Of a stretch of 64,000 bases of DNA, positions 9,048-20,643 are shown one piece after another. Source of the DNA: Rhodococcus xishaensis (GTDB taxonomy: Bacteria; Actinomycetota; Actinomycetes; Mycobacteriales; Mycobacteriaceae); assembly GCF_004011825.1 (NCBI RefSeq), contig NZ_RKLO01000001.1, forward strand, positions 395,575-459,574. Reading direction: 5' to 3'. The translations under genes and the position numbers were made by a program. Under the pieces are notes generated by a model. That model saw only the letters and a list, made by a program, of their open reading frames with translations, ran no database searches and was not told the DNA's origin. The first letter of the stretch is position 1, and every line of letters starts with the position of its first letter.

Positions 9048-10984
9048 GTGAGCGCACCAACCGCACGGCCTCAACCATCGCCGCGCAAGTCGGGAGCAGC
9101 CAGCCCGACAACCGCGGCTGCAGCTACATCGATCGCCAACCGTCGTCAGCTCGCGCCCGAACGGGTCACCGGCGCGCAGTCCGTGGTTCGTGCGCTCGAG
9201 GAGCTCGAGGTCGAGACGGTCTTCGGTATCCCGGGTGGCGCCATCCTGCCGGTGTACGACCCGCTGTTCGACTCGAAGGGCGTTCGGCACGTGCTGGTGC
9301 GCCATGAGCAGGGCGCCGGCCACGCCGCGACGGGCTACGCGCAGGCCACCGGCAAGGTCGGTGTGTGCATGGCGACGTCCGGCCCTGGTGCCACCAACCT
9401 CGTGACCCCGATCGCCGACGCACAGATGGACTCCGTTCCCGTCGTCGCGATCACCGGTCAGGTCGGACGCGGCCTGATCGGCACGGACGCGTTCCAGGAA
9501 GCCGATATCTCCGGCATCACGATGCCGATCACGAAGCACAACTTCCTGATTACCGATGGTGCCGACATCCCGCGCGTTCTGGCCGAAGCGTTCTACCTGG
9601 CGGCGAGTGGTCGTCCGGGTCCGGTCCTCGTCGACATCCCGAAGGACATCCTTCAGGCACAGACCACGTTCTCGTGGCCGCCCGAGATGCACCTACCCGG
9701 CTACCGCCCGGTCACCAAGCCGCACGGCAAGCAGGTCCGTGAGGCCGCGCGGCTCATCGCCGAGGCCAAGTCTCCCGTCCTGTACGTCGGCGGTGGCGTG
9801 ATCAAGGCCGAGGCGTCCGCCGAGCTCCTCGAGCTGGCCGAGCTGACTGGCATCCCGGTCGTCACGACCCTCATGGCCCGCGGCGCGTTCCCCGACAGTC
9901 ATCAGCTCAACTGCGGAATGCCGGGTATGCACGGCACGGTCGCAGCCGTCGCTGCGCTGCAGAAGAGCGATCTGTTGATCACTCTCGGTGCCCGATTCGA
10001 CGACCGTGTCACCGGCCGCCTCGAGTCGTTCGCGCCCGATGCCAAGGTCATTCACGCCGATATCGATCCGGCGGAGATCGGCAAGAACCGGCATGCGGAC
10101 GTCCCGATCGTGGGCGACTGCAAGGAGGTCATCACCGAGCTGATCGAGGCGATCCGCGCCGACCAGGCGACGGGAACGACGCTCGATCTCACCGAGTGGT
10201 GGGCCTACCTCGACGGCATCCGTCGTACCTACCCGCTGTCGTACGACCGTCCGGCGGACGGCGCACTGTCGCCCGAGTTCGTGATCCAGGCCATCGGCCG
10301 GATCGCGGGACCGGATGCGATCTATTGCGCGGGTGTCGGCCAGCACCAGATGTGGGCCGCGCAGTTCGTCAACTACGAGAAGCCGCGCACGTGGCTGAAC
10401 TCGGGTGGCCTGGGCACGATGGGCTACGCCGTGCCGGCGGCGATGGGCGCGAAGATGGGTGTCCCCGACCGTGAGGTCTGGGCCATCGACGGCGACGGCT
10501 GCTTCCAGATGACCAACCAGGAACTGGCCACCTGCGCCGTCGAGGGCGTGCCGATCAAGGTCGCGCTCATCAACAACGGCAATCTCGGCATGGTCCGCCA
10601 GTGGCAGACCCTGTTCTACGACGAGCGCTACTCCAACACGAACCTCGGAACGCACGGCGCCGTGCGCATCCCGGACTTCGTCAAGCTCGCCGAGGCACTC
10701 GGTTGCGTCGGCATCCGCGTCGAGCGCGAGGAGGACGTCGAGGACGCCATCCGCACCGCGCAGTCGATCAACGACAAGCCCGTCGTCATCGACTTCATCG
10801 TCGGCAAGGATGCCCAGGTGTGGCCGATGGTCGCCGCCGGCACCAGCAACGACGAGATCATGGCGGCCCGGGGCATCCGGCCGCTGTTCGACGAAGACGA
10901 GTCGGCGGACGAGCCCGCCACCATCCATGAAGCTATGCGGGAGGCGACCGCGCGCGAGCAGGCCGCGGCCGGAGAGGAACGCCA

Positions 10985-10988
<4 letters not shown>
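9048..10988 (+). CDS. ilvB: acetolactate synthase large (catalytic) subunit
   Basis: Condenses two pyruvates, or pyruvate and 2-ketobutyrate, to acetohydroxy acids: the first common step to valine, leucine and isoleucine. GTG 9048 follows an AAAGAGGA ribosome site and gives 646 residues. The catalytic Glu is at 87 ([14 protein letters not shown]). The ThDP/Mg motif [15 protein letters not shown] with its closing Asn-Asn lies near residue 480, and an FAD-binding middle domain separates the two. The first ~35 residues are Ala/Ser/Pro-rich and not conserved. It overlaps ilvN by four bases (GTGA) and lies directly behind the attenuator. Confidence 0.97.
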
Positions 10989-12563
<1,575 letters not shown>

Positions 12564-12579
12564 GGTCGTCTGGCGAACT

Positions 12580-12623
12580 CGGCCCGAGGACGGCGCACAC
12601 CGTGTGCGTTGCTCCTCGGGCCG
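12580..12623 (+). terminator. hairpin after ilvC
   Basis: CGGCCCGAGGA (12580-12590) pairs perfectly with TCCTCGGGCCG (12613-12623). The loop itself contains a CGCACAC/GTGTGCG stem. There is no clear T run. The position 17 bases after the ilvC stop suggests it ends the ilvBNC transcript. Confidence 0.7.
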
Positions 12624-12823
12624 AAGTCGTGTTCGAGCGATGTGAATCTCCGATTTTCCTCACGCGGGTGTCTGCAATCTGGTAGTGGATGCCCCGCAGA
12701 ATCGTCGCCTCCGGACAACTAGACTGATCCCGACCGTGGCCACCTCTGCCCGCCCCCTTTGAGGCGCCCGGCCGCGGATCCGAAGACACTGCAAGCCCGA
12801 CATCCAACACAGGGAGTTCACTC

Positions 12824-14416
12824 GTGAGCCAGAATGGCCGCCCCGTTGTCCTGATCGCCGACAAGCTCGCACAATCGACCGTCGATGCGCTCGGAGACGG
12901 TGTCGAGGTGCGCTGGGTCGACGGCCCGGACCGCCCCGCGCTGCTCGCGGCTGTCCCCGAGGCCGACGCCCTGCTCGTACGTTCGGCCACCACCGTCGAC
13001 GCAGAGGTGCTCTCAGCCGCCTCCAAGCTGAAGATCGTCGGCCGCGCCGGCGTCGGCCTCGACAACGTCGACATCCCGGCCGCCACCGAACGCGGCGTCA
13101 TGGTCGTCAACGCGCCCACCTCCAACATTCACTCGGCGGCCGAGCACGCCGTCTCACTGCTGCTGTCGACCGCCCGCCAGATCCCAGCCGCGGACCGTAC
13201 CCTGCGGGAGAAGACCTGGAAGCGTTCGAGCTTCAACGGCACCGAGATCCTCGGCAAGACGGTCGGTGTCGTCGGCCTGGGCCGCATCGGCCAGCTGTTC
13301 GCGCAGCGTCTCGCGGCATTCGAGACCAACGTCATCGCCTACGACCCCTACCTGCCGGCTGCGCGCGCCGGGCAGTTGGGCATCGAACTGGTCGACATCG
13401 ACGAGCTCGTCGAGCGCGCCGACTTCATCTCGGTGCACCTGCCCAAGACCAAGGAGACCGCGGGGCTGATCAACGCCGAGCGCCTGGCCAAGGCCAAGGA
13501 CGGCGTGATCATCGTCAACGCCGCCCGCGGTGGCCTGATCGACGAGGACGCGCTGTACGACGCGCTCGTGTCGGGCAAGGTTCGCGCGGCCGGCCTCGAC
13601 GTGTTCAACACCGAGCCCTGCACCGACTCCAAGCTGTTCGACCTCGACAATGTTGTCGTCACCCCGCACCTGGGCGCCTCCACCGCCGAGGCCCAGGACC
13701 GTGCCGGCACCGACGTCGCCAAGAGCGTTCTATTGGCCCTCGCCGGCGAGTTCGTGCCGGACGCAGTCAACGTCTCCGGAGGCCCGGTCGGCGAAGAGGT
13801 CGCGCCGTGGCTCGAGCTCGTTCGCAAGCTGGGCCTGCTCGCCGGCACGTTGTCGCCCGAGGCCGTCCAGAACGTCCAGGTCATTGCGAGCGGCGAGCTC
13901 TCGGCCGAGAACGTGGAGATCCTCGGCCTGGCCGCGTTGCGTGGGTTGTTCTCGGCAAGCAGCGACGAGGCCGTCACGTTCGTCAATGCCCCGCAGCTCG
14001 CCGAGCAGCGCGGTGTGAGCGTCGAGGTCGAAAAGCACAGCGAGGCTCAGACCCACCGCAGCGCCGTCGAGGTCCGCGCTGTCGCTGCAGATGGCACCGT
14101 CACCACGGTCGCAGGCGCGTTGACCGGTCTGCAGCAGATCGAGAAGATCGTCAACATCAACGGGCGTAGCTTCGATCTGCGCGCCGAGGGCCACAACATC
14201 GTCATGAGCTACGAAGATCGTCCGGGCGTGCTCGGCGTCATGGGCACCGTGCTGGGCAACGCCGGCATCGACATCCAGGCCGCCGCGCTCAGCCATGACG
14301 TCGAGGGAGCGGGCGCCACGGTGATCCTGCGGGTCGACAGTGTCGTCGGTGACGGCGAGGTCGCGCAGATCGTGGAACGGCTCGACGCTCGAGTCGCTCA
14401 GGTCGACCTGTCCTGA
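12824..14416 (+). CDS. serA: D-3-phosphoglycerate dehydrogenase
   Basis: Oxidises 3-phosphoglycerate to 3-phosphohydroxypyruvate, the first step of serine synthesis. The 530-residue size marks the long (type 1) form: substrate and NAD domains with [10 protein letters not shown] at 151-160, catalytic His in PHLGAST, then the intervening (ASB) domain, and a C-terminal ACT domain starting [21 protein letters not shown]. In mycobacterial enzymes of this type the ACT/ASB pair mediates serine feedback. The start is GTG 12824 after CAGGGAG. It is monocistronic by appearance, with hairpins on both sides. Confidence 0.96.
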   Translation: MSQNGRPVVLIADKLAQSTVDALGDGVEVRWVDGPDRPALLAAVPEADALLVRSATTVDAEVLSAASKLKIVGRAGVGLDNVDIPAATERGVMVVNAPTSNIHSAAEHAVSLLLSTARQIPAADRTLREKTWKRSSFNGTEILGKTVGVVGLGRIGQLFAQRLAAFETNVIAYDPYLPAARAGQLGIELVDIDELVERADFISVHLPKTKETAGLINAERLAKAKDGVIIVNAARGGLIDEDALYDALVSGKVRAAGLDVFNTEPCTDSKLFDLDNVVVTPHLGASTAEAQDRAGTDVAKSVLLALAGEFVPDAVNVSGGPVGEEVAPWLELVRKLGLLAGTLSPEAVQNVQVIASGELSAENVEILGLAALRGLFSASSDEAVTFVNAPQLAEQRGVSVEVEKHSEAQTHRSAVEVRAVAADGTVTTVAGALTGLQQIEKIVNINGRSFDLRAEGHNIVMSYEDRPGVLGVMGTVLGNAGIDIQAAALSHDVEGAGATVILRVDSVVGDGEVAQIVERLDARVAQVDLS

Positions 14417-14433
14417 TTCCCCTCATCCCTGAC

Positions 14434-14470
14434 CGGTGGCCGCGATCGTCGACGACGGTCGCGGCCACCG
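14434..14470 (+). terminator. hairpin after serA
   Basis: CGGTGGCCGCGA (14434-14445) pairs over 12 perfect bases with TCGCGGCCACCG (14459-14470), 18 bases after the serA stop and before leuB. There is no T tract, which is common in high-GC actinobacteria. Confidence 0.7.
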
Positions 14471-14509
14471 TCGGATTCTCAGTCGCAAACTCAGGAAGAG
14501 AGTGTGCCC

Positions 14510-15523
14510 ATGAAGATCGCGGTCATTCCCGGTGACGGCATCGGTGTCGAGGTCACTGCGGAAGCACTGAAGGTGCTGCGCAAGTTGGTTCCCGACGTGA
14601 AGACCACCGAGTACGACCTCGGTGCCAAGCGCTACAACGAGACCGGTGAACTGCTGCCGGAGGCCGAACTCGACGAGATCCGTCGACACGATGCAATCCT
14701 GCTCGGTGCCATCGGTGATCCTCGGCTCGTCGCTCCAGGCATCCTCGAGCGCGGCCTGCTGCTGAACATGCGGTTCCTGCTCGATCATCACGTGAACCTG
14801 CGACCGGCCCGGACCTATCCGGGCTCGAAGTCGCCGCTCGCGGCCGCCCCGGACATCGACTTCGTCGTGGTTCGCGAGGGCACCGAGGGGCCGTACACCG
14901 GCAACGGCGGCTCGATCCGCGTCGGCACCCCGCAGGAAGTCGCCACCGAGGTCTCGGTCAACACGTGGTTCGGTGCCGAGCGCGTCGTCCGCTACGCCTA
15001 CGAGCTGGCGCGGACCCGCCGCAAGCACTTGACGCTGATCCACAAGACGAACGTGCTCTCCAATGCGGGCCGCATCTGGACCCGTGCGATGGAGACCATC
15101 GGTGCCGAGTACCCGGACGTCGAGACGGCGTACTGCCACATCGACGCGGCGACGATCTACATGGTCACCGACCCGTCGCGCTTCGACGTGATCGTCACGG
15201 ACAACCTGTTCGGCGACATCATCACCGACCTCGCGGGCGCGGTCACCGGCGGTATCGGCCTGGCTGCGAGCGGCAACATCGATGCGTCGGGCACGAGTCC
15301 GTCGATGTTCGAGCCGGTTCACGGATCTGCGCCGGACATCGCCGGCCAGGGCGTCGCGGACCCGACCGCCGCGATTCTGTCGGCCGCGATGCTGCTGCGT
15401 CACCTGGGGCGTGAGGAGGATGCGGCGCGTGTCGAGCGTGCCGTCGAGGCGGATCTGGCGTCGCGAGGCGGCGCCCCGATCGTCACCACCGAGGTCGGCG
15501 ACCGCATCGCCGCTGCCGTCTAG
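14510..15523 (+). CDS. leuB: 3-isopropylmalate dehydrogenase
   Basis: Oxidatively decarboxylates 3-isopropylmalate in leucine synthesis. The 337-residue product starts [20 protein letters not shown] and carries the isocitrate/isopropylmalate dehydrogenase metal and NAD signature [27 protein letters not shown] near residue 230. [20 protein letters not shown] follows. ATG 14510 is preferred to the in-frame GTG 14504, because AGGAAGAG at 14493-14500 sits too close to the latter. It is separated from leuCD (21.5 kb); LtbR-type regulators are known to act on both loci in C. glutamicum. Confidence 0.96.
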   Translation: MKIAVIPGDGIGVEVTAEALKVLRKLVPDVKTTEYDLGAKRYNETGELLPEAELDEIRRHDAILLGAIGDPRLVAPGILERGLLLNMRFLLDHHVNLRPARTYPGSKSPLAAAPDIDFVVVREGTEGPYTGNGGSIRVGTPQEVATEVSVNTWFGAERVVRYAYELARTRRKHLTLIHKTNVLSNAGRIWTRAMETIGAEYPDVETAYCHIDAATIYMVTDPSRFDVIVTDNLFGDIITDLAGAVTGGIGLAASGNIDASGTSPSMFEPVHGSAPDIAGQGVADPTAAILSAAMLLRHLGREEDAARVERAVEADLASRGGAPIVTTEVGDRIAAAV

Positions 15524-15574
15524 GCGAACTCGACTTCGGCGCCGACGTTTTCCAGGGCGACGTTTTCTACGGCG

Positions 15575-15611
15575 ACGTGGCCGCCACCCGAAATCCGGGC
15601 GGCGGCCACGT
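15575..15611. terminator. bidirectional hairpin between leuB and the MFS gene
   Basis: ACGTGGCCGCC (15575-15585) pairs with GGCGGCCACGT (15601-15611), and CCCG/CGGG pair inside the loop. It lies between two converging genes. Just upstream, GACGTTTTC occurs twice, 18 bases apart. Confidence 0.65.
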
Positions 15612-15647
15612 TGGTTCCCGGTCTCGTTTCTGGGTCTGGTTCCGGGT

Positions 15648-16850
15648 CTACTGCCGTCCGGGCCGATCCTTCGGTACCAGGGGCACGGCCCCGACAGGGA
15701 ACAGCGCGGTCACCGCGAATGTCAGTGGGAAGCCGACGACGCCGATCACTGCTCCGAACACCGGCGGCACCAGCGAGGCGGCGAGGTACTGGCTGGTGTT
15801 CTGCGCGCCGAGCGCCCGGCCGCTCCAGTACGGTCCGGCGATCTCGGCGACGGCCGTGAAGGCGAGCCCGTTGTCCGCCACGGTGATCACAGATGCCAGC
15901 ACCAGCAGGATCACGGCCAGTGGGGAGTTCAGCCAGTCCGTCAGCGCCAACGCGCCCATCGAGGCTGCGGCTGCCATCGCGACCCAGCGCAGCGGACGCA
16001 TCCTGCTGCCCACCCGATCGGACAGTGCTCCGGCGGCGATCCGGCCTGCGGCGGCGAGTAATTGGGTCACGGCGATCAGGACACCGGCCGATCCTGCAGA
16101 CCAGCCGCGATCCGCCATGAGCCACAGCAGCGCGAACGTCCAGACCACGTACTGCGGGACGACGAGAATGACCGATACGCCGTGGATCCGCCACAGAACG
16201 CTCGATTCGCGGTACGGGTTGTCGAGCAGGCCGGAGTCTTGTGCCGCGGAGCGGGCAGGTCGGGGCGGGTCGACGACGAACAGACAGGTCACCGCCGCGA
16301 TCGACGTCACAGCGGCCGGTAGCACCAATGCCCAACCGACACCGTGCGATTCGGCGATTCGTGGCACTGTCAGCGCGGCGACCGCCACGCCCAGTGGGAT
16401 CGCCATCTGCCGGATTCCCATCGCGAGGCCGCGTCGTGCCGGCGGGAACCATCCGACCACGACCCGTCCGCTGGCCGCGTTCGCGCTCGACGCCGCCATC
16501 CCGCCGATGAGCAGGAACCCGCCCAGCATCGCGAACGACGAGGAGATCGCGGCGCCGGCGCTTGCGAGGCCCGTGACCGCCATACCGGCGACGAGGACCC
16601 GTCGTTCCCCGATCCGGTCGACGACCACGCCCCAGGCAATCAGGCTGACCAAGAACCCGACGGTCGGTGCGGCCACGAGGAGACCGGCCTGCGAGAGCTC
16701 CATTCCATGGTCACCGACCAATGTGGGGAGCAGAAAAGCGGGGGCGTTGGAGAACAAAGCACCCGCGGCCTGCGCGAACACGCCCAGCCCGAGCATCGAC
16801 CAGCGTTGCGTCGCACTGACGCGCACGTCCTGGTGCCTTGTCTCGGCCAT
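15648..16850 (-). CDS. MFS transporter
   Basis: A 400-residue major facilitator protein with 12 predicted membrane helices in two halves. Helix 1 begins WSMLGLGVFAQAAGALFSNAPAFLLP. The loop 2-3 motif is GVVVDRIGERRVLVAG, and the equivalent in the second half is GALSDRVGSRMRPLRW. It matches M. tuberculosis Rv2994 by position. The substrate is not evident; drug or metabolite export is the usual guess for the group. The open frame runs upstream to 17168, but ATG 16850 (MAETRHQDVRVSATQRW) fits the family and follows an AT-rich promoter-like stretch. Confidence 0.88.
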   Translation of the reverse strand: MAETRHQDVRVSATQRWSMLGLGVFAQAAGALFSNAPAFLLPTLVGDHGMELSQAGLLVAAPTVGFLVSLIAWGVVVDRIGERRVLVAGMAVTGLASAGAAISSSFAMLGGFLLIGGMAASSANAASGRVVVGWFPPARRGLAMGIRQMAIPLGVAVAALTVPRIAESHGVGWALVLPAAVTSIAAVTCLFVVDPPRPARSAAQDSGLLDNPYRESSVLWRIHGVSVILVVPQYVVWTFALLWLMADRGWSAGSAGVLIAVTQLLAAAGRIAAGALSDRVGSRMRPLRWVAMAAAASMGALALTDWLNSPLAVILLVLASVITVADNGLAFTAVAEIAGPYWSGRALGAQNTSQYLAASLVPPVFGAVIGVVGFPLTFAVTALFPVGAVPLVPKDRPGRQ

Positions 16851-16861
16851 CTGAATCCCAA

Positions 16862-16892
16862 GATATGAAATGGAGTTCTTATAATATGGATG
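16862..16892 (-). promoter_or_regulatory. AT-rich promoter/operator candidate for the MFS gene
   Basis: A short A+T island in otherwise GC-rich DNA lies 12-40 bases upstream of the MFS start. It contains TATTATA-like -10 material on the minus strand and a GAA-N6-TTC inverted repeat. Promoter use is inferred from composition and position. Confidence 0.4.
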
Positions 16893-16974
16893 CGTACGAA
16901 GTGTAGACCCTCGAAGGTGTCGAGCGCGACGGGTGCTCCGGAGTCGCGTGCGCTGACTCGATAGACTCGGCCCC

Positions 16975-17748
16975 ATGCGCCTAGGTCGAATCGCCAGTCC
17001 GGACGGAGTTGCTTTCGTGTCGATCGAGGGGGAGGGCGATGCGCAAACCGCGAAGGAGATCGCCGAACATCCCTTTGGGCAACCGACTTTCACCGGACGC
17101 AGCTGGCCCCTCGCCGATGTTCGCCTGCTGGCCCCGATTCTCGCCAGCAAGGTGATCTGCGTCGGCAAGAACTACGCGGCGCACGCGGCCGAGATGGGTG
17201 GCGAGGCACCCGAGGATCCGGTCATTTTCATCAAGCCCAACACCGCAATCGTGGGTCCGGATGCCCGGATAGTGCTGCCGCCGTCGTCGAATGAGGTGCA
17301 CTACGAGGGTGAACTCGCCGTCGTCATCGGTCGGCCCTGCAAGGATGTTCCGGCAGCCAAGGCCCGCGAGGTCATCCTCGGATACACCGTCGCGAACGAC
17401 GTCACCGCGCGCGACCAGCAGCGTCGGGACGGACAGTGGACGCGGGGCAAGGGGTACGACACGTTCTGCCCGTTGGGTCCGTGGATCGAGACCAACCTCG
17501 ACGTCTCGGACGTCGAGATCAAGACCGAGGTCGACGGCGAGATCAAGCAGCGCAGCCGCACTTCGCTTCTGCTGCACGATGTTCCGAAGATCATCGAGTG
17601 GGTGTCGACGGTGATGACCCTGCTGCCCGGGGACGTGCTACTCACCGGCACGCCCGAGGGAGTGGGCCCGATCGTCGACGGTCAGACCGTGAGCGTCACC
17701 GTCGCCGGTATCGGAACTCTGACCAATCCGGTTGCCGCCAAGCGTTGA
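16975..17748 (+). CDS. fumarylacetoacetate hydrolase (FAA) family protein
   Basis: A 257-residue FAA-hydrolase-fold protein (Rv2993c type). A short N-terminal domain is followed by the catalytic domain with KVICVGKNYAAHAAEMG, the metal-binding HYEGELAVVIGRPCKDV acidic motif, and GYTVANDVTARDQQRRDGQW. The end DVLLTGTPEGVGPIVDGQTV is typical. Members are described as 2-hydroxyhepta-2,4-diene-1,7-dioate isomerases, acylpyruvases or oxaloacetate decarboxylases; the substrate cannot be chosen from sequence. It lies about 100 bases before gltX on the same strand, as in M. tuberculosis. Confidence 0.9.
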   Translation: MRLGRIASPDGVAFVSIEGEGDAQTAKEIAEHPFGQPTFTGRSWPLADVRLLAPILASKVICVGKNYAAHAAEMGGEAPEDPVIFIKPNTAIVGPDARIVLPPSSNEVHYEGELAVVIGRPCKDVPAAKAREVILGYTVANDVTARDQQRRDGQWTRGKGYDTFCPLGPWIETNLDVSDVEIKTEVDGEIKQRSRTSLLLHDVPKIIEWVSTVMTLLPGDVLLTGTPEGVGPIVDGQTVSVTVAGIGTLTNPVAAKR

Positions 17749-17849
17749 TCGATGCGTGCACCGGCTGGGCACGGAACCGGCACACGACTAGCCTGTAGAG
17801 GTCCTTTCCAGTGTCCAGCCGTGCCCTGCAGCGTCTATCGAAGTGAGCC

Positions 17850-19322
17850 ATGACCACCAGCGAAGTACGCGTCCGTTTCTGTCCGTCACCCACCGGGACC
17901 CCGCACGTCGGGCTCGTCCGGACTGCTCTGTTCAACTGGGCGTTCGCCCGTCACCACGGCGGCACGTTCGTGTTCCGCATCGAGGACACCGACGCCGCCC
18001 GTGACACAGAGGAGTCGTACGAGGCGCTCCTCGATACGTTGCGCTGGCTGGGTTTGAACTGGGACGAGGGACCGGAGGTGGGCGGTCCGCACGAGCCGTA
18101 CCGGCAGTCGCAGCGGCGAGATCTGCATCTCGACGTCGTACGCCGCCTGCTAGAGGCGGGTGAGGCATACGAGTCCTTCTCGACCCCGGAGGAAGTCGAG
18201 GAGCGGCACAAGACCGCCGGACGCGATCCCAAGCTCGGATATGACAACTTCGATCGGGACCTGACGGCGCAGCAGCGGCAGGCCTACCTCGACGAGGGAC
18301 GTAAGCCTGTCGTGCGTCTGCGGATGCCCGACCACGATTTGACGTGGAACGACCTGGTGCGTGGCGAGACAACGTTCAAGGCCGGTACGGTGCCGGACTT
18401 TGCGCTCACTCGTGGAAACGGGATCCCGCTCTACACGCTGGTGAATCCGGTCGACGACGCTTTGATGAAGATCACCCACGTCCTCCGGGGTGAGGATTTG
18501 CTGTCGTCGACGCCGCGTCAGCTCGCGCTGTACGAGGCGTTGCAGCGCATCGGTGTCGCTGATTTCACACCGGAGTTCGGCCACCTCCCGTTTGTGATGG
18601 GCCAGGGCAACAAGAAGCTGTCCAAGCGTGATCCCGAGTCGAATCTCTTCATTCACCGTGACCGCGGATTCATCCCTGAAGGCCTGCTCAACTACCTGGC
18701 CCTGCTGGGGTGGGGTCTCGCCGACGACCGCGATGTGTTCTCGCTCGACGAGATGGTCGCTGCCTTCGACATCTCCAAGGTGAACTCGAATCCGGCCCGC
18801 TTCGATCAGAAGAAGGCAGACGCGATCAACGCCGAGCACCTTCGACTTCTCGAGCCGGCGGACTTCTCGGCCCGCCTGCGTGCGTACCTGACGACGCACG
18901 GCCACCCGGTCGACGCACTCTCCGCCGAGCAGTTCGATGTCGCGGCCGACTTGGTACAGACCCGCATCGTCGTGCTCTCCGATGCGTGGGCCTTGCTGAA
19001 GTTCCTGCTCGTGGACGAGGCCGAATTTTCCATCGACCCGGCGGCCGCGGCGAAGAACCTCGGCGCCGACGCCGCTCCGGTACTGGATGAGACCATCGCG
19101 GCCCTCGACTCCCTGCCAAGGTGGGCGACCGCGGATCTCGAGGAGGCGCTCAAGACCGCGCTGATCGAGAAGCTCGGGTTGAAGCCGCGCAAGGCGTTCG
19201 CGCCGGTGCGCGTGGCGCTCACCGGCTCACACGTCAGCCCTCCGCTGTACGAGTCGATGGAACTGCTCGGGCGGGAGGCGACATTGGCGCGCCTGCGCTC
19301 GGCCCGCGCGTCGATCGCCTGA
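17850..19322 (+). CDS. gltX: glutamyl-tRNA synthetase
   Basis: Attaches glutamate to tRNA(Glu) and, in organisms using GatCAB, also to tRNA(Gln). The 490-residue class I enzyme has the HIGH-type sequence [20 protein letters not shown] at the N-terminus, a KKLSKRD (KMSKS-type) loop in [16 protein letters not shown], and the helical anticodon-binding domain after residue ~330. The ATG at 17850 begins [16 protein letters not shown]. It is followed within 600 bases by tRNA-Gln and two tRNA-Glu genes, the substrates of this synthetase/GatCAB system. Confidence 0.97.
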   Translation: MTTSEVRVRFCPSPTGTPHVGLVRTALFNWAFARHHGGTFVFRIEDTDAARDTEESYEALLDTLRWLGLNWDEGPEVGGPHEPYRQSQRRDLHLDVVRRLLEAGEAYESFSTPEEVEERHKTAGRDPKLGYDNFDRDLTAQQRQAYLDEGRKPVVRLRMPDHDLTWNDLVRGETTFKAGTVPDFALTRGNGIPLYTLVNPVDDALMKITHVLRGEDLLSSTPRQLALYEALQRIGVADFTPEFGHLPFVMGQGNKKLSKRDPESNLFIHRDRGFIPEGLLNYLALLGWGLADDRDVFSLDEMVAAFDISKVNSNPARFDQKKADAINAEHLRLLEPADFSARLRAYLTTHGHPVDALSAEQFDVAADLVQTRIVVLSDAWALLKFLLVDEAEFSIDPAAAAKNLGADAAPVLDETIAALDSLPRWATADLEEALKTALIEKLGLKPRKAFAPVRVALTGSHVSPPLYESMELLGREATLARLRSARASIA

Positions 19323-19334
19323 CACCGCAACATA

Positions 19335-19391
19335 GGGCCGCCGAGTAGCGGCAGGGCCACCGAGTAGAGGCTGGGCCGCCGAGCGAAGAGT
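19335..19391 (+). repeat. three imperfect 19-base tandem repeats
   Basis: GGGCCGCCGAGTAG, GGGCCACCGAGTAG and GGGCCGCCGAGCGA begin at 19335, 19354 and 19373, a regular 19-base period directly after gltX. No strong hairpin is formed. Function unknown; it may be a simple slippage repeat. Confidence 0.6.
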
Positions 19392-19457
19392 GGCTGGTCT
19401 CCGGTGGCCTGGTGGAGCATTCCGGAATCGCCCGATTTTGGGCGCCGACCAGGTAAT

Positions 19458-19486
19458 TTGTGGAAAATGGGGAGGGGTTTGATAAC
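19458..19486 (+). promoter_or_regulatory. candidate promoter for the tRNA cluster
   Basis: TTGTGG (19458-19463) and GATAAC (19481-19486) have a 17-base spacer and would start a transcript near 19493, about 55 bases before tRNA-Gln. Inferred from spacing and box similarity. Confidence 0.45.
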
Positions 19487-19548
19487 CTTTCTCTCGGCTC
19501 GGAGCGGAGGCTGGCGCCCGTCAGGGTAAGGCTTTCGGAACAGGCCAT

Positions 19549-19620
19549 TGGGGTATGGTGTAATTGGCAACACAGCTGATTCTGGTTCAGCCATTCTAGG
19601 TTCGAGTCCTGGTACCCCAG
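19549..19620 (+). tRNA. tRNA-Gln (CTG)
   Basis: A full cloverleaf can be drawn. The acceptor stem is TGGGGTA/TACCCCA with discriminator G. The anticodon stem GCTGA/TCAGC surrounds the loop TTCTGGT, with anticodon CTG. The T arm contains GGTTCGAGTCC. CCA is not encoded. It is 72 bases long. Confidence 0.95.
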
Positions 19621-19774
19621 CGGAAGTCCGTGAGGCGAAAGCCTCTGGGATTCTGGTGAGTTGCGGCTCGCCGGACCTTCCAACTGCAACGCCTCGTTTG
19701 CAAGGTGTTTCGGTACATACACTGTGATCGTTCGTCAGAGCTGCGCAGTCATACAGTGTTGGATGCAAGTTCTC

Positions 19775-19850
19775 GGCCCCGTCGTCTAGCGGCCTAGGAC
19801 GCCGCCCTCTCAAGGCGGTAGCGCGGGTTCAAATCCCGTCGGGGCTACCA
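19775..19850 (+). tRNA. tRNA-Glu (CTC), copy 1
   Basis: Acceptor GGCCCCG/CGGGGCT closes with a G-T pair. The anticodon stem CCGCC/GGCGG holds the loop CTCTCAA, anticodon CTC. The T arm is GCGGGTTCAAATCCCGT. Discriminator A is followed by an encoded CCA (19848-19850). Identical in sequence to the copy at 19914. Confidence 0.95.
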
Positions 19851-19854
19851 CGGA

Positions 19855-19883
19855 AACGCCCTCCGATCATCGGAGGCTTTTTG
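19855..19883 (+). terminator. hairpin with T run after tRNA-Glu copy 1
   Basis: CCTCCG and CGGAGG flank a short ATCAT loop and are followed by CTTTTTG, a normal intrinsic terminator between the two tRNA-Glu genes. Confidence 0.75.
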
Positions 19884-19913
19884 CGGAGTGGATTTGCAGA
19901 GCAACACAGTCCT

Positions 19914-19989
19914 GGCCCCGTCGTCTAGCGGCCTAGGACGCCGCCCTCTCAAGGCGGTAGCGCGGGTTCAAATCCCGTCGGGGCTACCA
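19914..19989 (+). tRNA. tRNA-Glu (CTC), copy 2
   Basis: Base-for-base the same mature tRNA as copy 1, again with an encoded CCA (19987-19989). It starts 64 bases after the end of the first copy and is also followed by a related, longer hairpin, pointing to tandem duplication of gene plus terminator. Confidence 0.95.
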
Positions 19990-19992
19990 CGA

Positions 19993-20028
19993 GAAGCGCC
20001 CTCCGATCACGTGATCGGAGGGCGCTTC
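19993..20028. terminator. 36-base perfect palindrome after tRNA-Glu copy 2
   Basis: The 18-base arm beginning GAAGCGCCCTCCG is followed at once by its exact reverse complement, with CACGTG at the centre. It lies between the tRNA operon and the converging PPOX gene and can serve both. The inner CCTCCGAT/ATCGGAGG part matches the terminator of copy 1. A weak CCATTTT follows. Confidence 0.75.
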
Positions 20029-20055
20029 CATTTTCGGGCTTAGACCGTTTCGGGG

Positions 20056-20553
20056 CTAGAGGTAGGCGGCTGTCGAGCCACCGACCGGCATGGCAGGCAG
20101 GCCGAGCTTGCGGTGGTCCCACGAACGAAGCCGATCGGGAACGACGCGGACAGCAACTCGCTTGTGCAGCATCATCTCGACAGCGGGCTTGACGTCCTCG
20201 GAGTACGGACCGGTGTAGCGCTCCCAGATGTTGATTCCGACCTTGAACAGTGCCTCTGGGTCGTCGACGATCTCGCCGCGACCCTCGATCGAGACACCGC
20301 GAAGCGTGTCGTAGGTGTCGCCGTCCTCGATCATCACGGTCAGCCGATCGTCGCGGCGCAGGTTGACGGCCTTCTGCGACTTCGCCTTGGTCTCGAACCA
20401 CAGCTCGCCGTCGATCACCGCATACCACATGGCGACGAGGTGGGGAGTGCCGCTCGGTCCGATCGTCGCCATTGTGCCGACGCGGCTCCGTTCGATGAAC
20501 TCGGTGACTTCCTCGACCGTCATTGTGATCTGTCCGCGCTGATTGACTCCCAC
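20056..20553 (-). CDS. PPOX-class (split-barrel flavin/F420) protein
   Basis: A 165-residue pyridoxamine-5'-phosphate-oxidase-like split barrel. The N-terminal VTEFIERSRVGTMATIGPSGTPHLVAMWYAVIDGELWFETKAKSQK is the family hallmark, followed by VNLRRDDRLTVMIEDGDTY. It corresponds to M. tuberculosis Rv2991, of the flavin/deazaflavin oxidoreductase group in which many actinobacterial members bind F420. An F420 biosynthesis gene (fbiD) lies 7 kb away. The reaction is unknown. The start at 20553 gives MGVNQRGQITMTVEE; ATG at MTVEE is an alternative. It converges on the tRNA-Glu genes. Confidence 0.85.
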   Translation of the reverse strand: MGVNQRGQITMTVEEVTEFIERSRVGTMATIGPSGTPHLVAMWYAVIDGELWFETKAKSQKAVNLRRDDRLTVMIEDGDTYDTLRGVSIEGRGEIVDDPEALFKVGINIWERYTGPYSEDVKPAVEMMLHKRVAVRVVPDRLRSWDHRKLGLPAMPVGGSTAAYL

Positions 20554-20643
20554 AGCAGTACCTCCACTCGGCTGGAATTCGTTCTATCGAACGACTGTGC
20601 CACGAATCACGCGGCCTGCGCCCAAAGGGGGTCGGTTGCTGCG

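Noticed and set aside
9693-10928. Long open frame on the minus strand across ilvB
   Set aside because: It is antisense to a clear acetolactate synthase gene and its protein is low-complexity without a recognisable fold; high GC content creates such frames.
16851-17168. N-terminal extension of the MFS transporter
   Set aside because: The frame is open but overlaps the opposite FAA-family gene and its promoter, and the residues do not resemble the family.
19993-20028. Phage or island attachment site at the tRNA-Glu genes
   Set aside because: The repeat is a complete second tRNA plus terminator, with no integrase or foreign genes between or beside.
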